IMG/VR virus record: IMGVR_UViG_3300033182_000678
Span: 1-64,000 of that record
Reading direction: 5' to 3' (one strand)
Source of the DNA: a virus
DNA length: 64,000 nt
Position numbers and translations under genes: made by a program. Position 1 is the first letter of the stretch; every line of letters begins with the position of its first letter. The notes under the pieces were generated by a model. It ran no database searches, had not been told where the DNA came from, and saw only the letters and a list, made by a program, of their open reading frames with translations. Below are positions 32,456 to 41,588 of this stretch, in pieces.

Positions 32456-32543
32456 TCTTAGCCTCTCTCTCGTCTTTTAATCCAAGACTTTTTAACTTTC
32501 TCAGATAAATTTTAGAACCTCTTTTGTTTAGTAATAAATAGTA
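32433..32543 (-). other. Start-less open frame upstream of gp43, possible remnant
   Basis: After a stop near 32544 a frame runs to TGA 32433-32435, overlapping the polymerase start. It encodes KIYLRKLKSLGLKDEREAKIVSEYLV near its end, which looks like real protein sequence (amphipathic, charged). No ATG, GTG or TTG start exists; AGAGG lies seven bases before an ATT codon. It could be a short gene using a rare ATT/CTG start, or the tail of a gene cut by insertion of the receptor gene immediately upstream. Low confidence. Confidence 0.25.
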
Positions 32544-32579
32544 TTATTTTTTTTCAATCTTTAAATTATTTTTGTAAGT

Positions 32580-32605
32580 GGGGGGAAATAAATGATATTC
32601 CCCCC
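32580..32605 (-). terminator. GC-rich hairpin after the TonB receptor gene
   Basis: GGGGGGAA (32580-32587) pairs with TTCCCCCC (32598-32605) around a 10-base loop. It starts 11 bases after the receptor stop codon. It is by far the most stable simple hairpin near here in a very AT-rich genome. No T-run follows on the minus strand, so it could be a terminator aided by Rho or an mRNA-stabilising 3' hairpin. Confidence 0.65.
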
Positions 32606-32615
32606 ATAATTACAA

Positions 32616-35351
32616 TTAGAAGTTAATACTCACTCCAATATTTGCATATCTTGGTGTTCCTAAGAATACCTCAGCGTTATGTGGAGCGTGTACTTTATCA
32701 CCCCAACTATTGTATTGTGAATTATCAACTGCATCTTGTACAAATACTTCATCAAGAGCATTGAAGATATGACCTGTTAAGGAAATATCATATCCCTTGA
32801 TTGGAAGTTTGTATGATGCGTGTAAATCAAGTTTTGAGTAGCCTGGTGCTTCCCAAACTTGAGCTCTGTCTGCATCTGAATCACTACCATCGTATTCACG
32901 AGCTGATGGTGACCAATCTGCATAGTTTTTGTCGTATGTCTTGTATAGTGCCTGTAGTCTTAGACCTTTTAATGGTTTAAGAGTAACACCTAAAATATAA
33001 GATGTTTGTGGCATATCACCAACATATAGACCATCAAGAGCATATTGATACTCTGTAGTTGTTAATCCAACTACTTGACCTTCTTCATTATACTCATTCT
33101 CTTGATAAGTACCCTCTGCATCTCCATCAAATTTCCAATTACCAAATGATGCAATTAAATCAAGTTCAACTAAATCATTAGGTTTTACTTTGGTTTCAAT
33201 TTCAATACCTGAGTGTTTTTGATTTACACCTCTTAGGAAGATAATATCAGTATCACCTGATGAACCTTGACCTGTTGTTACAGATTTTGTAAGGTTTCTA
33301 TCTTGCCAATCAGTATCATAGGCACTTACTCTAACTCCAAGTTTTTGTGTACCGAAGTTTGCACCAATCTCATTATGTAGGAACTTTTCGTTCGCTGGGT
33401 CTGATGCTACGGTTCCATCAAAGTAGATAACATTATCTAAGATAGGAGCTTTTTCTACAAGTCCTGTATTTACGAATAATCCAAGATTATCGTTTACATT
33501 AAATAATGCACCACCTTTAACTTGGTAAGTAGTGATTGGGTCTGCAGTTATTACTGCATCCTCAATAGTGAAGTGGTCTTGATAAGAGTATTCAATACTT
33601 GATACTCCACCCATACCATATAGGTTTAGTTTTTCTGTAGTGTAATTACCTTGTACAAATCCACCAATCCAATCTACGGTTGTTTCATTGAAGTATGCAA
33701 TCTCGTCACCGAGTCTTACGACTTTACCTTCTTCAAAGTTGTCGTCTGCATAATCAACATAGTAATCACCACCCAATAAATCACGAACTTCACGAGCGTG
33801 TTCTATACGAGCAGTTCTCCAATCAATACCTGTTTGTAATTCTAAATTATCACTAACTACATAGTTTAGTTTAGAAATCAAACCATAGGTATTTTGACGA
33901 TTAATAGAGTTTCTTAAGATACCTGTTGAACGATTTTCAGTAATTGAGAAGTTCTCATCAATGTTATCAGAATTTTGTGCAATCTCAGCATCCCAATCCC
34001 ATGTCCAAGGTGAACTTGCATACCAAGCATTTCCTTCAATGGCTGGTTTTCTACTGACACTACCATAAGTTCCAGTACCACCACCAGAACCACCACTCCA
34101 ATACAATACTGAACTTAGTCTTGTCTTGTCATTGATGGTTAAGAAGTGATTTAAATTCACTAATGGTTTGTGAAAGAAGTTTTCTCTTTCGTTCAAGAAG
34201 TTCTTGTTGAATCTACTTGTTGTGTTCGCTCCATACATATACCAGTATTGTTTACCTGTATATGATGGGTCAATAGGTGCGACATTCTGATTGAACAATC
34301 TACCAGCTTCAGTAGAGAATTTGTTACCTTCTGCAAATGCATCAGTATCATATCCATCAATACTACCTGCTAACTCTTGTGAGTAAGTTGCAATATTCTG
34401 TTTGTATAGATTTTGTCCATGTCGTTGTGGAGCACCGATGGCGTATAATTCAAATCGTTGGTCTTCACTTACTGCATAACTACCACCAAAGTAGTATGCC
34501 CAAGCATCAGTCCATGTACCATCTATAATTCCATCACCAGTTTTACGAACAATAGTTCCACTTAAAGCCAACTTGTCATTTAATAATAGACCAGTATTGT
34601 AGTTGAAAGTAGTTTTAAGAAAACCACCATCTCCAGCTTCTTGTTTGAACTTCCCACCTTTTTCAAAAGATGTAGGGTCGGTTATGATGTTCATAGTTCC
34701 ACCAATAGAAGGTGTTGCCAAATTAACAGCTGATAGACCTCTCTGAACCTGAATTGAAGATGTAGCATCACCTACTCCATCCCAATTAGACCAGTAAACC
34801 CATCCGTTCTCCATATCATTTTGGGGAACACCATTTATCATCACTGCAACATTTCTTTGATTAAAACCACGAATGTTGATACGAGCATCACCCGCACCAC
34901 CACCTTGTTGTGTTGCATATACACTTGGTGTAGTGTTAAGAATCATTGGAATGTCTTGTGAACCAAGTCTTACTTCCATTTCTTCTTTACTAACATTAGT
35001 ATAGGCCACAGGTGTTGTTTCAGATGCACGAGATGCTAACACCTCAACATCTGATAAGGAAACTACATCAAAATCCAATACGAAGTTTAATGTAGTGATA
35101 CCCTCAACAACTACTGATTTAGTTATTGAAGAGTAACCAATGAAAGAAGCCACTACATCATAGGTTCCATTAGAAACATCAATAGAAAAAGCACCATCTT
35201 TATCTGATACTCCACCTAAATCTGTTCCAAGAACTACAACATTAGCTCCCTCAAGTGGTTTTGAGTCAACATCAACAATAGTTCCAACAATAGATTGTGC
35301 GAACAATCCTGTCATCAATACCATTGATGCTAATAGATTACGATATTTCAT
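32616..35351 (-). CDS. TonB-dependent outer-membrane receptor
   Basis: 911 residues from ATG 35349-35351, set by AAGGAG six bases upstream (another ATG at 35355-35357 is too close to it). Signal peptide KYRNLLASMVLMTGLFAQS; then a carboxypeptidase-regulatory-like domain (about 20-100, IVGTIVDVDSKPLEGANV, GVSDKDGAFSIDV); a plug domain (about 105-225, IPMILNTTPSVYATQQGG, RINIRGFNQRNVAVMINGVP, IQVQRGLSA, GGTMNII); and a large beta barrel with aromatic-rich strands ending in a terminal Phe (YANIGVSINF). Such proteins take up siderophores, cobalamin or glycans with TonB energy. A full-length gene inside a phage replication block is very unusual. It has no operon partner. Confidence 0.9.
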   Translation of the reverse strand: MKYRNLLASMVLMTGLFAQSIVGTIVDVDSKPLEGANVVVLGTDLGGVSDKDGAFSIDVSNGTYDVVASFIGYSSITKSVVVEGITTLNFVLDFDVVSLSDVEVLASRASETTPVAYTNVSKEEMEVRLGSQDIPMILNTTPSVYATQQGGGAGDARINIRGFNQRNVAVMINGVPQNDMENGWVYWSNWDGVGDATSSIQVQRGLSAVNLATPSIGGTMNIITDPTSFEKGGKFKQEAGDGGFLKTTFNYNTGLLLNDKLALSGTIVRKTGDGIIDGTWTDAWAYYFGGSYAVSEDQRFELYAIGAPQRHGQNLYKQNIATYSQELAGSIDGYDTDAFAEGNKFSTEAGRLFNQNVAPIDPSYTGKQYWYMYGANTTSRFNKNFLNERENFFHKPLVNLNHFLTINDKTRLSSVLYWSGGSGGGTGTYGSVSRKPAIEGNAWYASSPWTWDWDAEIAQNSDNIDENFSITENRSTGILRNSINRQNTYGLISKLNYVVSDNLELQTGIDWRTARIEHAREVRDLLGGDYYVDYADDNFEEGKVVRLGDEIAYFNETTVDWIGGFVQGNYTTEKLNLYGMGGVSSIEYSYQDHFTIEDAVITADPITTYQVKGGALFNVNDNLGLFVNTGLVEKAPILDNVIYFDGTVASDPANEKFLHNEIGANFGTQKLGVRVSAYDTDWQDRNLTKSVTTGQGSSGDTDIIFLRGVNQKHSGIEIETKVKPNDLVELDLIASFGNWKFDGDAEGTYQENEYNEEGQVVGLTTTEYQYALDGLYVGDMPQTSYILGVTLKPLKGLRLQALYKTYDKNYADWSPSAREYDGSDSDADRAQVWEAPGYSKLDLHASYKLPIKGYDISLTGHIFNALDEVFVQDAVDNSQYNSWGDKVHAPHNAEVFLGTPRYANIGVSINF

Positions 35352-35428
35352 AATCATCTCCTTGTTTGTTTACTTGTGAACAGCACATTTTTATTCTGGT
35401 GTGCTTTCTGCCAGGGTATGTGAAATTT

Positions 35429-37843
35429 TTAACCATTTGCATATTCTTGGTCATCATTATCACCTGCGGTTGGTGTGATTTCTTCTATATCACAAAAATC
35501 ACCATCACAGAATTTCTCAACATTTGCCTCTTCTGCTTTAATTACACCGAATGATAACTTACCTAATTTTTTAATTTGTTTATTGTATTCTTTTTCATCT
35601 ATTGCCTCATATGGCATTTGTGGATATGCACCCCAATCATGTCTTGGTAATAGTGATATACCCTTTAGATGATATTGGAAATAATTCAATACATTTGGTA
35701 TTTCATCTCCCTCTGTTTCAGGATTGAATGTTACGGTACAACTTACTTGGTTATCCGCCCAATGTCTTTGTAGGAATGCTGCTAATGAGAATTGTTCCCA
35801 TATACTTAAATCTTTAGCAGTTCTAATTCCCTCACCTACATCAACTGGTATCTCAACAACTAATGTGGAATCTTCTGAACCAAAAGCAGGTTCAATTTTG
35901 TAACCTGCTTTTTTCAATGGTTCTACTAAATCCGAATTAATTGATAACCTAATTCTTCTAATGTAAAATCTTGATTCAGGATAATGTAAACCTGGTGTTG
36001 AACCTGCTAATAATGATACGGTTCCACTTGGTTTTACACTTGTGGTTTTGATTGATTTTGGAATTGCAAACCAATCTGAATACATCTTATCCCACTCTTG
36101 TATTGTATCATATCCATTCTCCAACCAATTTTTAAACTCATCTAATCCACGATTAGTTACAAACTGAGCTACACCACTAACACTACATCCAATTCTTCTG
36201 TTTCTCAACATCACTCTGTTTGTGTCAGCCCAATGTGTTCTACCAAGTGTTACAGTCTTGGCATATAGATAAGCATATTTAAGTGTTCTCTGATAATCCT
36301 CTAACGAATCATGATTACTTGGAAATGTTTCCACTAAACAACATAACTCATATGATTCAAGTGATTGTTCAAGACAATTATGGATAAACAAACCAGATGA
36401 ACACAAATACTTATCATCCAAAGTAGATGTTATCACACCAAAATTATGTGTATCTTCAACGGTCATATCATAAACATCTTCATATCCATAAAACTCAACT
36501 GATGCAATTTTATGATTCCAAATACCCTGATTGACCATTCCTCTTTTAACATTGGAACAAGAATAACTACAAGTTTTTCTTTTGGATGCTTGATATTCTG
36601 TAAGTGTTTTATGTTCGTTACACACAGGACAATTCCAATTTACCCAAATTGTTCTTTCTTTTCTTTTATCTGATATATGCTTTCTAACACTTTTAGTCAT
36701 TCCATTTTTAATTGATTCAATCATAAAATCTCTTTGATTATTCCAATTTTCTTTTGATTTTTTACCAATCTTTTTTAATGTAGATTTTTTATGATGTTTA
36801 CCATACATACTATTTCTTTCACCAAAATGACCACCATTTTCAAGAGTAGTTTTTTTCATCTTTTCTACATTTACAGGGTCATGCATTGGATTTTTATCTA
36901 ATCTATGTAATCTACTATGTTCCGATTGAGTTATTACATCTAAATTATCCCACCTGTCATTTGTCTTATCAAAATCTTTATGATGAATAGCATATTCTTT
37001 AGCATCAGGTATGTAACCAAGTTCATATTCTGTAATCAATCTATATTGTCTTATACCACTTGCTCTTTTACCAGTTCCTCTTATGTTCCTATAACCTTTG
37101 TTGTCAAAACTATTAAATGGAAATACCGATTCACCTTCTTGTAAATCTTTAAGTTCTTTATATTCACCATTTCTCAACATAATTTTATGGTCAGGTGTAG
37201 CTAACAAATTAGAACCGTCATCTAATGTTAGTTTCCATATTTCAGTATTTTCTTTTGTTTTCCAAGTTTTAGTTGATTGTTTAATAACTACTTTACCATT
37301 TTTATCAACAGAATAAACTGGATATTGAGTACCAACCAAATCTTTAATTGGAACTGCGTTTCTACCATCAGCTACTGCCACTAATGTATCACCAACTACA
37401 CAAGGATTACCACCAGCTACTCTATGGTCTTTATCATCCCCACCATTCTTCATTCTTGAATAGTGTCTCATGTTATCTAACCAAGCCAAACCTGGTTCTC
37501 CGTTATCTACGATTCTTTTTGCGATTTCTGTATAATCCATACCGAGTTCTGCAAATACTGAATTGTTTGATGTCCAACCATATTGGTCTCTATGTGGATT
37601 GACTTTGTAATTTTTCAAGTCTAAATACTCTTCTGAGTCAGGGTCACCAAATACAATTTCTGCAGTATTGTGTGATACAATAGTTTCATCAATATCATTT
37701 TTTGGATTTTTAACAAAGAAGTGATGTTTATCTTCTACTTCAATATCCCACGTCTTTTCTATTTTTCCTTCATCTATTATATCCATAATAGTAACAAGCT
37801 CAAAATCTTCTAAATTAAAATCATTTATACCATATTGATTCAT
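35429..37843 (-). CDS. nrdJ: Class II ribonucleotide reductase, C-terminal half with split-intein C-part and a second intein
   Basis: 804 residues. Residues 1-59 are the C-terminal piece of a split intein, ending IVSHN; Thr60 (TAEIVFGDP) is the first extein residue. Residues 60-147 are reductase; a complete intein follows (148-489, from CVVGDTLV to FIHN); reductase resumes at Cys490 (CLEQSLESYELCC), the catalytic NPC cysteine. The rest includes KPSGTVSLLAGSTPG and the C-terminal CDGDFC redox pair. Spliced with the N-half (38868-39968) it gives a reductase of about 675 residues. The class II enzyme needs adenosylcobalamin and makes dNTPs from NDPs or NTPs. Confidence 0.9.
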   Translation of the reverse strand: MNQYGINDFNLEDFELVTIMDIIDEGKIEKTWDIEVEDKHHFFVKNPKNDIDETIVSHNTAEIVFGDPDSEEYLDLKNYKVNPHRDQYGWTSNNSVFAELGMDYTEIAKRIVDNGEPGLAWLDNMRHYSRMKNGGDDKDHRVAGGNPCVVGDTLVAVADGRNAVPIKDLVGTQYPVYSVDKNGKVVIKQSTKTWKTKENTEIWKLTLDDGSNLLATPDHKIMLRNGEYKELKDLQEGESVFPFNSFDNKGYRNIRGTGKRASGIRQYRLITEYELGYIPDAKEYAIHHKDFDKTNDRWDNLDVITQSEHSRLHRLDKNPMHDPVNVEKMKKTTLENGGHFGERNSMYGKHHKKSTLKKIGKKSKENWNNQRDFMIESIKNGMTKSVRKHISDKRKERTIWVNWNCPVCNEHKTLTEYQASKRKTCSYSCSNVKRGMVNQGIWNHKIASVEFYGYEDVYDMTVEDTHNFGVITSTLDDKYLCSSGLFIHNCLEQSLESYELCCLVETFPSNHDSLEDYQRTLKYAYLYAKTVTLGRTHWADTNRVMLRNRRIGCSVSGVAQFVTNRGLDEFKNWLENGYDTIQEWDKMYSDWFAIPKSIKTTSVKPSGTVSLLAGSTPGLHYPESRFYIRRIRLSINSDLVEPLKKAGYKIEPAFGSEDSTLVVEIPVDVGEGIRTAKDLSIWEQFSLAAFLQRHWADNQVSCTVTFNPETEGDEIPNVLNYFQYHLKGISLLPRHDWGAYPQMPYEAIDEKEYNKQIKKLGKLSFGVIKAEEANVEKFCDGDFCDIEEITPTAGDNDDQEYANG
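36377..37402 (-). mobile_element. Intein with HNH endonuclease in nrdJ
   Basis: 342 residues in frame inside nrdJ. It starts CVVGDTLVAVADG (block A, Cys1), has LLATPDHKIML (block B, TxxH), and ends DDKYLCSSGLFIHN (blocks F and G) before extein Cys. Between lie IHHKDFDKTNDRWDNLDVITQSEHSRLH, an HNH endonuclease core, NUMOD-like segments (NSMYGKHHKKSTLKKIGK) and a Cys4 cluster (CPVC...CSYSC). It is inserted at NP/C of the active site, so only the spliced protein can work. All block residues for splicing look intact. Confidence 0.9.
37667..37843 (-). mobile_element. Split intein C-part of nrdJ
   Basis: First 59 residues of the gene, with DIIDEGKIEKTWDIEVEDKHHFFVKNP (block F-like: tyDIeVedxHxFfv) and ending TIVSHN followed by Thr at +1. 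It matches the C-intein of the fractured-gene arrangement. It pairs with the N-part at 38868-39152 for trans-splicing. Confidence 0.85.
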
Positions 37844-37854
37844 AATTTTATCTC

Positions 37855-38805
37855 CTAATAAACGTCTAACTTGAAATCAAATCCAAGTGATTTCACAGCG
37901 TTAAATTTTAACTTATTTTTTTCTTTGTCAAATTCAAGTGTATAAGTACTTTTTGTTTCAACAATTAGATTATCTTTGGGTATATAAAAATCTGGATAAT
38001 ATCGTCTTTTTTTACCATCATAATTATACCATATTTCTGGCATATCTCTCTTTCTATATAAAATATCATTTTCTTTAAATCCTAATTCAAATAACCTATC
38101 TAATGTTTTATTTTCATACCCTTGAATTTTAATTTTCTTTCCCGATGGCATTATATAAAATTTATTAGTGTTATAATATCCACGATACCCACTCAATGCC
38201 TTTTCTGCAAACTCTGGATTATGCATTGCATTTTCTACACCATACAATTCTAACATTCTGTCTCTAAATTCTTTAGTTCCAAATTTGAAATAATCTTTTC
38301 TACCGTACCTTTCAATAATTGTTTCTTTAACCTTCTTCTTAAACTCATCTGTCTGTGTATAATAATCAACGCCATATTCTTTATTTATAAAATCTTTTCT
38401 AATTTGTTTATACTCATCAGAATTCACATACGCTGTAGCACCGTATTTTTCTAAATTAGTTTTCATTGTCTTATGTTTAATTTCCGGAATTTGTTGTGCA
38501 TTATTCACACCGTATCTTCTTTGGAAAGTTTTTATCTTCTTCTCCATTATTTCAGTTTCATTACGCTTTTCTTGTATTTTTTTAATAGAATCTGGAAATT
38601 GAAAGGTGTTTTCATATCCATATTTTTCCTTCATCAATTTAGATTGGTGTTTATATCTCATTTTTTTTGCTTTATTACTCCACGTACATTTCTTACTACA
38701 ATAAAATAAACCACTTTCAAGTCTTAGCCTATAATCTCTATTCTTTTTTGTTTCATACTCTACTCCACAAATCCTACATTTTATTTTTACAATTTCAAGT
38801 GCCAT
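37855..38805 (-). CDS. Free-standing homing endonuclease between nrdJ halves (PD-(D/E)XK type)
   Basis: 316 residues. An N-terminal Cys4 zinc finger (CRICGVEYE, CSKKCTW) is followed by six spaced YG-repeats of about 25-45 residues (KYGYENTFQ, RYGVNNAQQ, KYGATAYVN, EYGVDYYTQ, RYGRKDYFK, LYGVENAMH), a DNA-binding array seen in phage endonucleases. The catalytic end reads RYYPDFYIPKDNLIVETKS, a PD...ExK motif. Located between the split halves of nrdJ, with 11 and 62 base gaps, it most likely cuts intein-free alleles and spreads the insertion. Confidence 0.85.
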   Translation of the reverse strand: MALEIVKIKCRICGVEYETKKNRDYRLRLESGLFYCSKKCTWSNKAKKMRYKHQSKLMKEKYGYENTFQFPDSIKKIQEKRNETEIMEKKIKTFQRRYGVNNAQQIPEIKHKTMKTNLEKYGATAYVNSDEYKQIRKDFINKEYGVDYYTQTDEFKKKVKETIIERYGRKDYFKFGTKEFRDRMLELYGVENAMHNPEFAEKALSGYRGYYNTNKFYIMPSGKKIKIQGYENKTLDRLFELGFKENDILYRKRDMPEIWYNYDGKKRRYYPDFYIPKDNLIVETKSTYTLEFDKEKNKLKFNAVKSLGFDFKLDVY

Positions 38806-38867
38806 TTTATTTCTCCTACATTCAATAATAAATATAAGAAAAGATAAAAAACATACGTTCCCTGATA

Positions 38868-39152
38868 CTATTTTTTTGGTTTTACAAGAAAATCTTTATC
38901 TCTATTTATATCCTTTACCATCTTCCATTCAAATCCAGTATCTTGATTATACACTAATAAAGTGTGTTTTTCTGTAGCTTCATATTCTGTACCATTAAGA
39001 GTTTTTATTTTAAGAACTTTTTGCTCTCCACTATCAAACGTATTCAATACTCGTTTATAACCATCAGCAGTTAAAACTTTATCATCCCTCGTTATTTTTT
39101 CCATTTGTTTGAAACCATCTTCAGTAAGCACTTCATACCATTTAGGTAAGCA
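38868..39152 (-). mobile_element. Split intein N-part of nrdJ
   Basis: 94 residues beginning at Cys (codon 39150-39152). DKVLTADGYKRVLNTF and EATEKHTLL correspond to intein blocks A/N2 and B. It ends with a stop instead of continuing to an endonuclease, so it can only act in trans with the C-part in the next gene. Confidence 0.85.
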
Positions 39153-39968
39153 TCTTCTTACATTACCTGCCACAACACATTTACCGATTAAATTCATAAT
39201 ATCTACGATGGTTGTGATTGTGATTGGTTCACCACTATTTTTTTCTAATACTTTTCTAATATCATTATGAACTTCTTCTAAAGGGTCTGGCCCACTTGAT
39301 ACTCCACCAAAACCTTTGATAGGTTCTCCTGCTAATCTGATTTTACTATAATCAAATTCAACTGGTGCCTGACCATGAAAATAACTCTCTAATAATAACC
39401 TTAAAGATTCTACCCAACCCTCACGAGTATCAGGTATTTCAAACACTTGTGATGTTCTATCTTTATCAATACCCTTAACTATTATTTCTCCAGCACCTTT
39501 TGTATCAAAACCAACACCAACACCTAACATACTTGCATCCATTAAGAAACAAAATGGTTTTGAATAATCTTCTTTAATGGTTTTTGTTGATACAAATGCA
39601 CAATTATTTAGTGCTGCATATAAACCTTTTTCTTCGGTGATTGGTGTTCCCATAGCCCACAATCCACGACCTGGTGGTAAGAATTTCATATTGAAAATTC
39701 TATCATACATTTCTTGAGCAGATTTTTGAGCTTGCCAAGGATTCCAACCTAATTGATGTGATTCAATCCAATTCATTTGCATTGTATAAGTTCCCTCTAC
39801 AACTCGTTGTACGGTTTCCCACCAACGCTCATTTTTTCCGTCTTCTTTAATTCTTGAGTATGTTCGCATATAAACTAATTCACCTAATCCGTTAAAACCG
39901 AATGGTGCTTTTTTTCTTTTGTACTTACTTACAAAATTTTCTGATAACTTAAACTTATGTTCTCCCAT
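38868..39968 (-). CDS. nrdJ: Class II ribonucleotide reductase, N-terminal half with split-intein N-part
   Basis: 366 residues. Residues 1-272 are reductase: FLPPGRGLWAMGTP, LNNCAFVST (first catalytic Cys) and MLGVGVGFDTKGAG, ending CVVAGNVRR. Cys273 begins the split intein N-part, CLPKWYEVLTEDGFKQME, with block B EYEATEKHTLLVY. The frame stops at 38868 after KPKK. Trans-splicing with the C-half (35429-37843) would restore NVRR/TAEI. The gene is the first of this cluster; the 39969-40096 gap upstream is AT-rich with a good ribosome site (AAGGAG) and repeated TATATA. Confidence 0.9.
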   Translation of the reverse strand: MGEHKFKLSENFVSKYKRKKAPFGFNGLGELVYMRTYSRIKEDGKNERWWETVQRVVEGTYTMQMNWIESHQLGWNPWQAQKSAQEMYDRIFNMKFLPPGRGLWAMGTPITEEKGLYAALNNCAFVSTKTIKEDYSKPFCFLMDASMLGVGVGFDTKGAGEIIVKGIDKDRTSQVFEIPDTREGWVESLRLLLESYFHGQAPVEFDYSKIRLAGEPIKGFGGVSSGPDPLEEVHNDIRKVLEKNSGEPITITTIVDIMNLIGKCVVAGNVRRCLPKWYEVLTEDGFKQMEKITRDDKVLTADGYKRVLNTFDSGEQKVLKIKTLNGTEYEATEKHTLLVYNQDTGFEWKMVKDINRDKDFLVKPKK

Positions 39969-40096
39969 TGTAACAAACTCCTTATTGTAAACTTACTTTT
40001 TAATTGTCTTCACTATATATGTATTATATATATGGTGGAATACTCCTGAATATATATAAATTTTTTTAATTTTTTATTAAAAGTTTTTTAGAAGTT

Positions 40097-40567
40097 TTAT
40101 TCAAACCCATCTGAATCAAAATCCTTCTTCTTTTGAGCCAAGGTTTTTCTAATATACTCATCTGCATTATTCATTTTACCTTGTGCATCTCTTCCACCTT
40201 GAGTGCTACTTTCATAAATCATAATGTAACCTGTATTGGTATTTATGGTTGCTGGAAAGGTTATTCCATCTGGCCCAAATCTATTTTTAATAACATGAAA
40301 ACGACCTGTATTAGCAATCTTATCTTCCACTTTTCTACTCATACTCATAACAAAATCAGCTGTCATAACTTTACTATAATCTTCACTAACCTTTTCAGCA
40401 CCAATCACATCTTCTTCAAGAGCAGAATTGTGTGAATACACATCATTAACGAAAAACATATGCGTATCTACAACTGTAATATCAACAGTATATTCTTCAC
40501 CCACCAATTCAATCAAAACGATTTCATCCATTACAAAATCTTCTGGATTTAAGTTATGCATTTTCAT
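40097..40567 (-). CDS. 41: gp41 helicase, C-terminal part with split-intein C-part
   Basis: 156 residues. Residues 1-47 are intein (VGEEYTVDITVVDTHMFFVNDVYSHN), the final HN followed by Ser48 as +1. The extein SALEEDVIGAEKVSEDYSKVMTADFVMSMSRK, then RFHVIKNRFGPDG, is the C-terminal end of the DnaB-type gp41 helicase. ATG 40565-40567 is preceded by AAGGAG seven bases upstream and overlaps the endonuclease stop by 14 bases. With the N-part it makes about 455 helicase residues. Residues 1-47 (40427-40567) are the intein piece. Confidence 0.9.
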   Translation of the reverse strand: MKMHNLNPEDFVMDEIVLIELVGEEYTVDITVVDTHMFFVNDVYSHNSALEEDVIGAEKVSEDYSKVMTADFVMSMSRKVEDKIANTGRFHVIKNRFGPDGITFPATINTNTGYIMIYESSTQGGRDAQGKMNNADEYIRKTLAQKKKDFDSDGFE

Positions 40568-41534
40568 TTACAAACTCCTTACATTTTTTAATCACACCAA
40601 CCATATCATTTTTATATTCATTATCATTTATCCGCAAAATTTTATATCCTTTACTTTCTAAAATAATATCTCTTTTAACATCAAGATTTTTATCGTGCCA
40701 ATACTCACAATCAAATTCAATTATAGAATTTCCACACTTAAAATCCGGCATTATTATTTTATTCGGATAATTACTCTCGTGATTTACAAAAAACTGATAT
40801 TCTTTATTTAATTCAGCAAAATAAGATTTCTTCTTTAACTCATCTTCAAGCTTTTCGTATACTCCCCAAAATAATTCTTGTGATATCTTACTATATCCTT
40901 TATTAAATAATTTTGATGATGTTTGAGTAATAGCTAATAACCATTCTTTATACTTTTCTTTTCCAGCTTCATATCCATACTTTTCAATCATTGTTTCTTC
41001 TGTTATTGCCTTTTTCTTGTTGCTTTCTTTATATCTTTCTAAACCTAGCTTTTCACCATACTTTTTTACATAATATTCCAATGAAGAATTATCTTTTATA
41101 TTTCTACAAATTTCTAACCCTCTTTCTTCACCAAATTCATCAATGTATCTTTGTTTAGATACCAAATAACCATGACGGCTATTCCTTTTTTTCCACCTAC
41201 TATATCCATCTTCTATACCATACCGTTTTTGGTATTCTTCAAGTGATAATCCATTATTCCACTTTTTATTCTTAAAATTTTCCCTTTGAGTTTTAAGTTT
41301 CTTATCTAATCTTTCTTGCCATTTTATTTTACCCAATTCTTCACCATATTTTTCTACACAGGCTTTTAATGAAAATGTATTTTTCTTTTTAATCATTTCA
41401 TTATACCAATCTTTACCATGTTTTTTTATCAATTCTTCTTTTGTTTTACCAAAATTCTTTTTATGATTTTTCCACTTACGAAGTCCTTCTTCTTCGCCAT
41501 ACTTTTTTATCCATGCTTGTTTAACTGATGCCAT
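40554..41534 (-). CDS. Free-standing homing endonuclease between gp41 halves (Vsr-like)
   Basis: 326 residues. At least six repeats of the form KKYGEEEGLRKWKN, EKYGEELGKIKWQE, KRYGIEDGYSRWKK, KKYGEKLGLERYKE make up the N-terminal two thirds and are probably DNA-binding. The C-terminal part, IIEFDCEYWHDKNLDVKRDIILESKGYKILRI, fits the Vsr-like/EDxHD nuclease fold (D..xWH). This kind of enzyme is the one described for fractured genes with split inteins. It sits exactly between the halves of the helicase gene. Confidence 0.85.
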   Translation of the reverse strand: MASVKQAWIKKYGEEEGLRKWKNHKKNFGKTKEELIKKHGKDWYNEMIKKKNTFSLKACVEKYGEELGKIKWQERLDKKLKTQRENFKNKKWNNGLSLEEYQKRYGIEDGYSRWKKRNSRHGYLVSKQRYIDEFGEERGLEICRNIKDNSSLEYYVKKYGEKLGLERYKESNKKKAITEETMIEKYGYEAGKEKYKEWLLAITQTSSKLFNKGYSKISQELFWGVYEKLEDELKKKSYFAELNKEYQFFVNHESNYPNKIIMPDFKCGNSIIEFDCEYWHDKNLDVKRDIILESKGYKILRINDNEYKNDMVGVIKKCKEFVNENA

Positions 41535-41588
41535 TATTGTTCTCCAATATCTTACTCATATATAAATATAACAACATCACAAAAATTT

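Noticed and set aside
32580-32605. The GC hairpin as an attachment or recombination site of the receptor gene
   Set aside because: No matching copy at the other edge (35358-35428) and no direct repeats flanking the gene by eye.
421-35480. Shared ITP(V/T)AG peptide and 23 of 27 matching bases near 430-460 and 35460-35485
   Set aside because: Short and in unrelated proteins; no wider similarity or shared structure, so probably chance.
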